The notes under the pieces were generated by a model that saw only the letters and a program-made list of their open reading frames with translations, searched no databases and was not told the origin of the DNA. 17,562 nucleotides of DNA, from contig JAEZIQ010000007.1 of NCBI GenBank assembly GCA_023436605.1, forward strand, positions 1 to 17,562, given 5' to 3'. Each line of letters starts with the position of its first letter. Positions within the stretch are counted from its first letter, which is position 1. This DNA comes from Actinomycetes bacterium (GTDB lineage: Bacteria; Actinomycetota; Thermoleophilia; Solirubrobacterales; 70-9). Shown piece after piece: positions 1 through 6,677 of this stretch. Position numbers and translations under genes: made by a program.

Positions 1-2123
1 GCGCAGGTGATCACCCGCGACTCCTCGAGGGAAACGTCGAGGAAGTGGCGGCCGATCACCCAGGAAAGGAGGATGCCGGCGCCGGTCGCAAGGCCGACCG
101 GGATCGAGAAGCGGGCGATCGCCTTGAGATAGCCCTCCGGTCGCCAGGGACCGGTGCTCGGAGCGAGGGCGAGGAAGAAGGCGGGGATGCCGATCGTGAG
201 TGAAGAGGTGAGGGTGAACTGGCGGGGCAGCAGCGGGAAGATGCCGGTCGGGATCGCGACCGTGGCAAGCAGGAAGGCGGTGAAGATCGCCTTCGAGATG
301 AAGAGGCGGGAGACCCGCTGGATGTTGCGGAGGATCTGGCGGCCCTCGTGGACCATGCCCGGCACCTCGCCGAAGCTGCCGTCGACCAGGACCAGGTCGG
401 CGACCGAACGGGCCATCTGGGTGCCGTTGCCCTGGGCGATCGCGAGCCGGGACTTCTTCAGGGCCGGCACGTCGTTGACGCCGTCGCCGATCATGCCGAC
501 GTACTCGCCGGCCTCGGTCAGCACCCGCACCACCCGCTCCTTGCCCTCCGGGGAGATCCGGCCGATCGCCGGGGAGTTGCGGATCGCCTCCAGCAGCTCC
601 TCGTCGCTTTCGGGCAGGTCCTCGCCGTTCAGCGCCGGGCCGGTCACGTTGCGGGCGATGCCGGTGTCACGGGCGATCGCGCCGACCGTCGCGGGCGCGT
701 CACCGGAGAGCACCTTGAGCGCGACCTCCTCGCGGTGGAAGAAGTCCACCGTGTCGGCGGCGTTCGGCCGCAGGTTCTCGGCCAGGACGACCAGCCCGAG
801 CGGCCTGAGGTCGGCCGGAAGCTCCGGGTCGTGTTCGGGGTCGGGGAGCGGGCCGGGCATCGCGGCGATCGCCAGGACCCGGCGGCCCTCCGAGGCCTGC
901 TCGGTCGCGCTCGCCTGAAGCGCGTCGTCGCGGCCGTCGACCAGCAGCGCCTCCGGGGCGCCGAGGGCGAAGCGGTCGCCGCCAATCTCGAGTGCGCCCC
1001 AGCGGCGGCGGGAAGAGAACGGGACCTGGGCGCTCGGCTCCTCCTCGGTGGCGTTGCCGAGCTTGGCGGCGTGGATCGCCTCCAGAGTGCCGTTGCGGGA
1101 AGGCATCGAGGCGGCGTAGCGGCCGAAGCTCCGGGCCAGGTCGTCTTCGCTTTCGCCGGCGGCCGGGATCAGCTCGACCACCCGCAAGGCCGCTTCGGTC
1201 AGGGTGCCGGTCTTGTCGGTGCAGAGGATCGAAACCGAGGCCAGCGACTCGACCGCGTTGAGCTGCTGGGAGAGGATGCCGCGGCGGGCCATCTTCGCGG
1301 CCGAGACCGCGGCGGTCAGCGAGACCAGCAGGATCAGGCCCTCGGGGACGATGTTCACGACCGCGGCGGTCATCGTTTCGACCGCTTCGGCCTGGCTTAC
1401 CTCACGCACCCCGAGCGAGATGCCGAGGCCGACCGCCAGCGGCACCATCACCGCGACCAGGATGATCAGCAGCCGGTCCATCGCCCGCTCGAGCGGCGAG
1501 CGGGGGTGACGGAAGGCGCGGGCGGTCTCGGCCAGCTTCGCGGCGCGGCAATCCGGCCCGACCGCGGTGGCGACGAACCGGGCCTCGCCCTCGATCGCGA
1601 ACGAACCGGACCAGACCTGGCCGCCGGCTTCGCGGCGGACGGGCTCGGACTCACCGGTCAGGTTCGCCTCGTCGAGCTGAAGTCCGTCGGAGCTCAGGAT
1701 GTCGCCGTCGGCGATCACCTGGTCACCCGGGCCGACCACGACCAGGTCACCGACCACCACGTCGTCGATCGGGATCTCGATCCGCTGGCCGTCCCGGATC
1801 ACTTCCGCCTTGACTGCGATCAGCGCCGCGAGCTTGTCGAGGGCGAGCTTGGCGCGGACTTCCTGGCCGATGCCGATCGTCGCGTTGGCGACCAGGATCC
1901 CCATGAAGAGAGCATCCTTGGGGTTGCCGAAGAAGATCGTGAGCAGGCCGAACGCGAGCAGGATCGCGTTGAAGACCGTGAAGATGTTGCCGACGATGAT
2001 CGACCGGTAGGACCTGCTGGTCTCCGGCTTCGGCAGCGGACCACGCTCCTCGAGGCGGCGCGCGGCCTCCTCGGTGGAGAGTCCCTGTTCTGTGGTCGCG
2101 GTCGGCGGCGAAGTGATCGTCAA
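1..2123 (-). CDS. Cation-transporting P-type ATPase, CtpE-like (C-terminus cut by window edge)
   Basis: P-type ATPase that moves a cation across the cytoplasmic membrane using ATP. 707 residues are visible; the last transmembrane helices lie beyond base 1. In order: N-terminal actuator segment, first helix pair about residues 43-88, TGES at 156-159 (dephosphorylation loop), PEGL at 260-263 in the fourth helix, DKTGT with the phosphorylated Asp303, and GDGVNDVPAL with Asp547 in the hinge. PEGL in place of the heavy-metal CPx motif excludes a copper/zinc P1B pump and matches the mycobacterial CtpE group, a calcium transporter of about 800 residues; calcium as substrate here is inference. The start is TTG at 2123: the next upstream in-frame codons run to the TGA of the thioredoxin gene and no ATG or GTG precedes the conserved N-terminus. 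It lies 21 nt after that TGA in the same frame, so co-transcription is likely. Confidence 0.93.
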   Translation of the reverse strand, partial: MTITSPPTATTEQGLSTEEAARRLEERGPLPKPETSRSYRSIIVGNIFTVFNAILLAFGLLTIFFGNPKDALFMGILVANATIGIGQEVRAKLALDKLAALIAVKAEVIRDGQRIEIPIDDVVVGDLVVVGPGDQVIADGDILSSDGLQLDEANLTGESEPVRREAGGQVWSGSFAIEGEARFVATAVGPDCRAAKLAETARAFRHPRSPLERAMDRLLIILVAVMVPLAVGLGISLGVREVSQAEAVETMTAAVVNIVPEGLILLVSLTAAVSAAKMARRGILSQQLNAVESLASVSILCTDKTGTLTEAALRVVELIPAAGESEDDLARSFGRYAASMPSRNGTLEAIHAAKLGNATEEEPSAQVPFSSRRRWGALEIGGDRFALGAPEALLVDGRDDALQASATEQASEGRRVLAIAAMPGPLPDPEHDPELPADLRPLGLVVLAENLRPNAADTVDFFHREEVALKVLSGDAPATVGAIARDTGIARNVTGPALNGEDLPESDEELLEAIRNSPAIGRISPEGKERVVRVLTEAGEYVGMIGDGVNDVPALKKSRLAIAQGNGTQMARSVADLVLVDGSFGEVPGMVHEGRQILRNIQRVSRLFISKAIFTAFLLATVAIPTGIFPLLPRQFTLTSSLTIGIPAFFLALAPSTGPWRPEGYLKAIARFSIPVGLATGAGILLSWVIGRHFLDVSLEESRVITC

Positions 2124-2144
2124 CTTCGCCGGGACTCTATTTAC

Positions 2145-2777
2145 TCAGCTGAGAACGGCGGCCAGGCGTCGCCGGTGTGTCGTGGCGAGTTCGGAGTCGG
2201 GGCCGAGTTCGGTGAAGTAGCCGACCATCACCTTGCGCAGCAGATCGCGGCGGTCGGGGTCGCCGGCGGCGAGTTCGACTTCCTTCTGGAGCAGGTCGAA
2301 GGCGAACTCGTGGTCGCCCTCGTCCCAGGCCTTGAAAGCCTCGGTCGGCGGATTGTCGGATGACTCAAGTTCGGCCCGTGCCTCTCGACCCGCGACCACG
2401 AACTCGTTCGAGTCCAGTTCCGCGGCGAGCTCCTCGGGAGTCTTCTCCGGCGGCGGGACGATCCGGTCGAGGAAGGCGTTGATCTGCGCTGGCGGCAGCG
2501 CGCCGGTGAACTCGTCGACCATCTCGCCGTTGACGAAAGCCTTCACCGCGGGGATCCCCTGGACCCGGAAGGCGGCGGCGAGCTGCTGGTTTGAATCGAC
2601 GTCGACCTTGACCAGCTCGACCTTGCCTTCGCGATCGGCCACGGCCTGCTCGATCGCCGGCCCGAGGGTCCGGCAGGGGCCACACCACTCGGCCCAGAAA
2701 TCGACCACGACCGGAACTTCCTTCGATCGCTCGATTACGTCCTGCTTGAAGGTTGCGTCGGTTACGTCTTTGGCCAT
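2145..2777 (-). CDS. Thioredoxin with C-terminal TPR-like region (CnoX/YbbN-like)
   Basis: 210-residue cytoplasmic thioredoxin-fold protein. Residues 1-108 form the thioredoxin domain with an intact WCGPC site (Cys32, Cys35) and the cis-proline at 76 in a GIPAV segment. Residues about 115-210 are a helical, acidic extension typical of CnoX/YbbN proteins, which act as redox-active holdases or chaperone partners rather than plain reductants. The start at 2777 (MAKDVTD) fits the family and has TATCCT 6 nt before it, compatible with a leaderless message. An in-frame ATG at 2834 would add 19 basic residues; it sits 3 nt after the stop of the upstream small ORF (TAG-CCG-ATG), so translational coupling from there is a real alternative. 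The P-type ATPase follows in the same frame. A CnoX-like role is inferred from architecture; the thioredoxin assignment itself is secure. Confidence 0.93.
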   Translation of the reverse strand: MAKDVTDATFKQDVIERSKEVPVVVDFWAEWCGPCRTLGPAIEQAVADREGKVELVKVDVDSNQQLAAAFRVQGIPAVKAFVNGEMVDEFTGALPPAQINAFLDRIVPPPEKTPEELAAELDSNEFVVAGREARAELESSDNPPTEAFKAWDEGDHEFAFDLLQKEVELAAGDPDRRDLLRKVMVGYFTELGPDSELATTHRRRLAAVLS

Positions 2778-2783
2778 GGAACG

Positions 2784-2789
2784 AGGATA
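2784..2789 (-). promoter_or_regulatory. -10-like TATCCT before the thioredoxin start
   Basis: TATCCT lies 6 nt before the ATG at 2777, the spacing expected if transcription begins at the start codon itself. There is no Shine-Dalgarno between them. It would be an internal promoter independent of the upstream small ORF. Confidence 0.35.
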
Positions 2790-2837
2790 AAGGGACCGCC
2801 TCCTCGGCTTGCCCGGACGAGGGCGGATCCCCATCGG

Positions 2838-2927
2838 CTACTTGCCGTTCTGGTCCGGAGTCTCGGGATTGAGCTTCTGGTCCGGAGCGGTGGCGGTGTA
2901 GGTGAGTGACATGAGAAGCGAACGCAT
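2838..2927 (-). CDS. Small ORF, 29 residues, function unknown
   Basis: A short ATG-to-TAG frame with AAGGAG 6 nt before the ATG, the best Shine-Dalgarno in the window. The peptide begins MRSLLMSLTYTATAPDQ and ends in a hydrophilic stretch holding a second PDQ (PETPDQNGK), so it has a short apolar N-terminus and two APDQ/TPDQ repeats but no full membrane helix. Third positions are about 79% G or C, in line with coding sequence. It lies head-to-head with the DUF3556 gene and just upstream of the thioredoxin gene on its own strand. It may be a real microprotein, a leader peptide that couples translation to the thioredoxin, or a precursor peptide. I do not recognise the family. Confidence 0.5.
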   Translation of the reverse strand: MRSLLMSLTYTATAPDQKLNPETPDQNGK

Positions 2928-2933
2928 GTGAAT

Positions 2934-2939
2934 CTCCTT
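2934..2939 (-). promoter_or_regulatory. Shine-Dalgarno AAGGAG of the 29-residue small ORF
   Basis: The minus strand reads AAGGAG-ATTCAC-ATG. A six-base match to the anti-Shine-Dalgarno with a 6-nt spacer is the main argument that the small ORF is translated. Most other transcript-leading genes in the window lack such a site. Confidence 0.6.
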
Positions 2940-3032
2940 GGATCGGGGGACTTGACGATCCGAAGGCTCTCTTTTCGGCCTTGTTGCTTTGTTGCGGATA
3001 GCTTGCGTTGCGCTCGGGGTCGGGAATTGCCC

Positions 3033-3038
3033 GATAAT
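3033..3038 (+). promoter_or_regulatory. -10 GATAAT for the DUF3556 operon
   Basis: GATAAT matches five of six bases of the -10 consensus and lies 36 nt before the ATG at 3075, leaving a leader of roughly 30 nt that contains the Shine-Dalgarno AGGAGAGG at 3061-3068. The -35 is weak (TTGCGC at 3008-3013, 19-bp spacer). Confidence 0.45.
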
Positions 3039-3074
3039 CTGGGGCTGTCGAAGTCTTCTGAGGAGAGGTGCTTC

Positions 3075-4784
3075 ATGGGGTTCATGAGTCCGTCCGATCC
3101 GCCCTTCGAAATCGAGGAGTGGAAGAAGCGGCCGTATCGGGAAAGGCTGAAGCCGCTGGCCCAGGACTGGGCGGAAAACGGGATCGGCGTGCCCCAGGCG
3201 GTCTACCTGCTCTACATCGTCAAGCTGATCCTCTTCACCGGCGGTGGCATCCTGCTGATCTCCGCCACCTCGGACCTCGGCGGACTCTCGAAGATCGGTG
3301 ACTGGTGGACCGAGCCGGTCGTCTTCCAGAAGGCCGTGGTCTGGACCATGCTCTGGGAAGCGGTCGGGCTCGGGGCCGGGTCGCTGCCGCTCACCCTGCG
3401 CTTCTCGCCGATGGTCGGTGGCTTCCTCCACTGGTTGAGGCCGGGCACGATTCGTCAGCCGCCCTGGCCGGACAAGGTGCCGCTGACCGGAGGCGACAGG
3501 CGCACGGTCTTCGACGTGATCCTCTACGCCGGCCTGCTGGTCAGTGCGCTCGACTTGCTGATCCGGAGTGGAGCCGACGGTTTTGACCCGGTCACGGTCG
3601 CCGTGCTGCTCGCCTTCCTCGGTCTGCTCGGGTTGCGTGACAAGGTGCCGTTCCTCGCCGCGAGGGCCGAGGTCTACGGGCCGTTCCTGATCATCTTCTG
3701 TTTCCCGGCCGACCAGATGATCGTCGCCGCTCAAGTAGTCATGTTCTGCATCTGGTGGGGCGCCGCCGCCTCCAAGCTCAACCGGCACTTCCCGTTCGTG
3801 GTCACCGTGATGATTTCCAACACCCCGTGGAACCGGTCGCGATGGGCGAAGAAGAAGCTCTACAAGGACCACCCCGAAAACCTGCTGCCCTCCCGGGTCG
3901 GCGAGCTTTCGGCCCACATGGGCACGGTGCTCGAGTTCACCCTGCCGCTGCTTCTGATCGCCTCATCCGGCGGGGTGATCGGCACCATCGCGGTGGCCGG
4001 GATGGTGATCTTCCACCTTCACATCCTCTCGACCTTCCCGCTCGCGGTTCCGCTCGAGTGGAACATCTTCATGATCTTCGGGGTCTTCTTCCTCTTCGGT
4101 CATTACGGGGATGTGCCGCTCTCGACCCTCGATGACCCGCTGCTGATCGCCTGCCTCTTGCCGATCATCGTCGGCATCCCGGTCCTCGGGAACTTCCGGC
4201 CCGACCTGATCAGCTTCCTGCCCTCGATGCGCTACTACGCCGGCAACTGGGCGACCAGCCAGTGGTACTTCTCGAAGGACACAAACGCCGAGGCGAAGCT
4301 CGACGAGCACATCATCAAGGCCGCGAAAACGGTGCCGGTCCAGCTCGAGAAGTTCTACGACCCGGAGATGCACCAAGTGCTGCTCCACAAGGGCCTCGCC
4401 TTCCGCTCGATGCACTCGCACGGCCGGGCGCTGGTCGGGCTGGCCGACCGGGCGGTGGATGACGTCGAGCGCTACGACGTGCGCGAGGGCGAGCTGATCG
4501 CCGGTGTGGTCTGCGGCTACAACTTCGGGGACGGCCACTTCCACGACCAGCGGCTGCTCAAGTCCGTCCAGGAGCGGGTTGGCTACAAACCCGGCGAGCT
4601 CAGGGTCGTGACGCTCGAATCACAGCCGGCCGGAAGCCCGACCCAGCGCTACCGGATCTACGATGCGGCGGACGGCCTGATCGAGGAAGGCACGGTCAAG
4701 GTGGCCGACATGGTCACCCGGCAGCCCTGGCTCGGAGTGGGCGAGCTATTCCCGGTCCAGCCCGATTCCGGGTCCCGGGACTGA
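3075..4784 (+). CDS. DUF3556-family multi-pass membrane protein
   Basis: 569-residue integral membrane protein of the DUF3556 family, known mainly from actinobacteria and of unknown biochemical function. About eight hydrophobic segments are visible, near residues 42-62, 86-108, 146-163, 173-186, 200-230, 283-318, 328-343 and 355-372, followed by a soluble C-terminal domain (about 400-569). Polar or histidine residues within or beside the helices (His281, His314, His316, His343) and a conserved-looking SNTPWNRSRWAKKK loop at 248-261 are candidate functional sites. The layout recalls HTTM / gamma-carboxylase-like membrane enzymes; that resemblance is inference. The ATG at 3075 is chosen because AGGAGAGG precedes it and the length fits the family; an in-frame extension to 2928 lacks support. 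The next gene, an FAD oxidoreductase, follows after 21 nt, so the two probably act together. Confidence 0.87.
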   Translation: MGFMSPSDPPFEIEEWKKRPYRERLKPLAQDWAENGIGVPQAVYLLYIVKLILFTGGGILLISATSDLGGLSKIGDWWTEPVVFQKAVVWTMLWEAVGLGAGSLPLTLRFSPMVGGFLHWLRPGTIRQPPWPDKVPLTGGDRRTVFDVILYAGLLVSALDLLIRSGADGFDPVTVAVLLAFLGLLGLRDKVPFLAARAEVYGPFLIIFCFPADQMIVAAQVVMFCIWWGAAASKLNRHFPFVVTVMISNTPWNRSRWAKKKLYKDHPENLLPSRVGELSAHMGTVLEFTLPLLLIASSGGVIGTIAVAGMVIFHLHILSTFPLAVPLEWNIFMIFGVFFLFGHYGDVPLSTLDDPLLIACLLPIIVGIPVLGNFRPDLISFLPSMRYYAGNWATSQWYFSKDTNAEAKLDEHIIKAAKTVPVQLEKFYDPEMHQVLLHKGLAFRSMHSHGRALVGLADRAVDDVERYDVREGELIAGVVCGYNFGDGHFHDQRLLKSVQERVGYKPGELRVVTLESQPAGSPTQRYRIYDAADGLIEEGTVKVADMVTRQPWLGVGELFPVQPDSGSRD

Positions 4785-4792
4785 CCTCCCGG

Positions 4793-4798
4793 TAGCGT
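4793..4798 (+). promoter_or_regulatory. -10-like TAGCGT before the FAD oxidoreductase
   Basis: TAGCGT lies 7 nt before the ATG at 4806, in the short gap after the DUF3556 gene. It could give a separate leaderless message for the oxidoreductase. The interposed CAGGGGC is only a poor Shine-Dalgarno. Confidence 0.3.
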
Positions 4799-4805
4799 CA
4801 GGGGC

Positions 4806-6215
4806 ATGACTCAGGTTCACATCGTCGGATCCGGCCCGAACGGGCTGGCCTGCGCCGCGGTGCTGGCCCGGGCCGGACTCGGGGTCACGGTCTACGAGGC
4901 CGCCTCGACGATCGGCGGCGGCACCCGCTCGATGGACCTGACCGGCAAGGGACTGATCCACGACGTCTGCTCGGCCGCCCATCCGATGGGCGTCACTTCG
5001 CCGGTCTTCGTCGAGCTCGGTCTGGAGCGTTACGGGCTCGAGTGGAAACAGCCCGAGATCAACCTCGCCCATCCGCTCGACGGGGGCCGGGCCGGGACCA
5101 TGTTCCGCGACCTCGCCAGCACCGTGGCCGGGCTGGGGGAAGACGGCAAAGTCTGGGACGGGATCTTCGGGGGACCGTCGCGGGCCTTCGGTGAACTGAA
5201 CGAGGACATCAACGAGCCGATCGTCCATCTCCCCTCGCACCCGATTCATCTCGCCCGGTTCGGCATCCCCTCGCTCCTGCCGGCCACCACGCTGGCCAGG
5301 GGCTTTCAGTCGGAGGAGGCAAAGGCGCTTTTCGGCGGGGTCGCCGCGCACTCGTTCAGCCCTCTGACCCAGGTCATGAGCTCGGCGGTCGGCATGGCCC
5401 TGATCACCGCCGGTCACGCAGTCGGCTGGCCGGTGGCGAAGGGCGGGTCGCAGTCGATCGCCGAGGCGCTGGCCGCGGTGATCACCGAGTCCGGCGGCCG
5501 TATCGAGACGGGCCGCCTGATCCGCTCGATCGACGAGTTGCCCGGGGGTGAACCGGTCGTCTTCGACCTCGCCCCGGCCGGGGTCGTCGGACTGGCCGGC
5601 CACCGCCTGCCCCCGGCTGTGCGCAAGGCCTTCCAGCGCTACGAGTACGGGCCGGCCGCCTTCAAGCTTGACCTCGCGGTCGAGGGCGGGATCCCCTGGA
5701 CAAACGAGGACGCCCGCCGGGCGGGGACGGTCCATGTGGTCGGCTCCTTCGAGGAGCTGGTCCACGCCGAAGCGGCCATCAACGCGGGCCGGATGCCGGA
5801 GCGGCCCTTCCTGCTGGTCGGCCAGCAGTACCTGGCCGACCCGACCCGCTCGAACGGGAACGTCCATCCGGTCTGGGCCTACGCCCACGTGCCGAACGGC
5901 TATCCCGGTGACGCGACCGAAGCGATGATCGCCCAGATCGAACGGTTCGCTCCCGGCTTCCGGGAACGGATCGTCGGCCAGGCGACCATGGCGCCGGCCG
6001 ATTACGCGGGCTACAACGCCAACTACGTCGGTGGCGACATCGTCGCCGGAGCCAACACTCCCCGACAGCTGATTTTCCGGCCCCGCGTCACCCTCGACCC
6101 CTACAAGGTCACCGAGGGGATCTGGATCTGCTCCTCGGCACCCCCACCCGGCGGCGGCGTCCACGGCATGGGCGGCGCCAACGCCGCCCGCTCGCTCCTC
6201 AAGTCGCTTCGGTAG
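4806..6215 (+). CDS. FAD-dependent oxidoreductase, phytoene-desaturase/PYROXD2-like
   Basis: 469-residue flavoprotein of the amine-oxidase/phytoene-desaturase superfamily. The N-terminal Rossmann dinucleotide-binding motif is GSGPNG at 8-13, with the ribose-binding Glu31 at the end of the second strand and a GGG at 37-39. The C-terminal FAD motif, GGGVHGMGGANAA, sits near residues 447-459, about ten residues before the end, as in the carotenoid-desaturase and PYROXD2 group. At 469 residues it is somewhat shorter than typical carotene desaturases. There is no phytoene synthase nearby, so a carotenoid role is not supported; a lipid or isoprenoid desaturation, isomerisation or saturation partnered with the upstream DUF3556 membrane protein is plausible. 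It ends 6 nt from the convergent cupin gene. The fold is certain and the substrate unknown. Confidence 0.9.
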   Translation: MTQVHIVGSGPNGLACAAVLARAGLGVTVYEAASTIGGGTRSMDLTGKGLIHDVCSAAHPMGVTSPVFVELGLERYGLEWKQPEINLAHPLDGGRAGTMFRDLASTVAGLGEDGKVWDGIFGGPSRAFGELNEDINEPIVHLPSHPIHLARFGIPSLLPATTLARGFQSEEAKALFGGVAAHSFSPLTQVMSSAVGMALITAGHAVGWPVAKGGSQSIAEALAAVITESGGRIETGRLIRSIDELPGGEPVVFDLAPAGVVGLAGHRLPPAVRKAFQRYEYGPAAFKLDLAVEGGIPWTNEDARRAGTVHVVGSFEELVHAEAAINAGRMPERPFLLVGQQYLADPTRSNGNVHPVWAYAHVPNGYPGDATEAMIAQIERFAPGFRERIVGQATMAPADYAGYNANYVGGDIVAGANTPRQLIFRPRVTLDPYKVTEGIWICSSAPPPGGGVHGMGGANAARSLLKSLR

Positions 6216-6230
6216 CCGCAGTCAGGAGCG
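6193..6230. terminator. Possible bidirectional terminator at convergent gene ends
   Basis: CGCTCCT (6193-6199) and AGGAGCG (6224-6230) form a perfect 7-bp inverted repeat around the stop codons of the convergent FAD-oxidoreductase and cupin genes. The 24-nt loop can pair further (GCT/AGC). There is no U-tract on either side, so function as a terminator is uncertain. Confidence 0.35.
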
Positions 6231-6641
6231 GTGTTGAGAGGCCTTTTGATCGGCTTCCCAGAAGTCGTCGATCTTGTGGCCGTGGTCTTGATCGCTCTGC
6301 CGGGAGATCGCCCACATTTCGACCGTTTCGTCGCCGAGGTTGCGGTGGGAGCGGGGCGTCTTCGGCGCGACTCGGACCGCGGTGTTGGGCCCGACTTCGC
6401 GGATGTCATCGCCCAGCCGCATGGTCAGGGTGCCCCGGGTGACCAGGTAGACCTCCTCGATCTCGTCGTGGAAGTGACCGGTGCCCTGCTCGAAGTCGGA
6501 GTGGGGCGGGACGCGGATCAGGGTCAGGGCCACCTGCTCGCAGTCAAGTGGGCTGGTCAGGCGACGGAACTCGCCGGGGACATCCGTTCCGGCGTATGAA
6601 TCCTTGACCTGGTCGGCGGAGACGATCTCGTATTCGCTCAT
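6222..6641 (-). CDS. Cupin-domain protein
   Basis: 139-residue single-domain cupin. The first cupin motif is visible as HFHDEIEEVY with metal-ligand candidates His56, His58 and Glu62 or Glu63, and the second as the segment ending in His99. A divalent metal in a beta-barrel is therefore likely, but the sequence does not separate an enzyme (dioxygenase or isomerase) from a ligand-binding protein. It lies 36 nt downstream of the aldehyde dehydrogenase on the same strand, with its own TAGTCT hexamer 5 nt before the ATG, so it may be read both from the alcohol-oxidation operon and from its own leaderless promoter. A role next to the alcohol/aldehyde pathway is inferred from position only. Confidence 0.85.
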   Translation of the reverse strand: MSEYEIVSADQVKDSYAGTDVPGEFRRLTSPLDCEQVALTLIRVPPHSDFEQGTGHFHDEIEEVYLVTRGTLTMRLGDDIREVGPNTAVRVAPKTPRSHRNLGDETVEMWAISRQSDQDHGHKIDDFWEADQKASQHRS

Positions 6642-6646
6642 GGCCC

Positions 6647-6652
6647 AGACTA
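6647..6652 (-). promoter_or_regulatory. -10-like TAGTCT before the cupin gene
   Basis: TAGTCT lies 5 nt before the ATG at 6641 with no Shine-Dalgarno between. A TTGACC at 6667-6672 on the same strand is only 14 nt upstream, too close for a normal -35. Confidence 0.3.
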
Positions 6653-6677
6653 CCCGGGCCCGGCGGGGTCAATCGGG

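Noticed and set aside
348..2363. A 671-codon open frame on the plus strand opposite the P-type ATPase.
   Set aside because: It mirrors the ATPase coding strand, has low-complexity Asp/Arg/His-rich content with no domain, and arises from GC-rich third positions.
2838..2927. Small ORF as a mycofactocin (MftA-type) precursor, given the nearby GMC and ALDH genes.
   Set aside because: The C-terminus lacks the Cys/Val-Tyr ending of MftA, and no radical-SAM maturase or other mft gene is present.
2960..2978. CCGAA/TTCGG hairpin with a 9-nt loop upstream of the small ORF, considered as a riboswitch or attenuator.
   Set aside because: The stem is only 5 bp, there is no U-tract or known aptamer signature, and such stems are frequent by chance at this GC.
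2838..3917. A 359-codon minus-strand frame reaching into the DUF3556 gene.
   Set aside because: Only its last 29 codons have a Shine-Dalgarno and plausible codon use; the rest is antisense to a convincing membrane protein.
4746..6164. A 472-codon minus-strand frame opposite the FAD oxidoreductase.
   Set aside because: Antisense shadow: Gly/Asp/Arg-rich, no motif, and no initiation signal; the plus strand has clear FAD motifs.
4806..6215. Carotenoid biosynthesis cluster.
   Set aside because: The FAD enzyme fits the fold, but phytoene synthase, cyclase and other crt genes are absent from the window.
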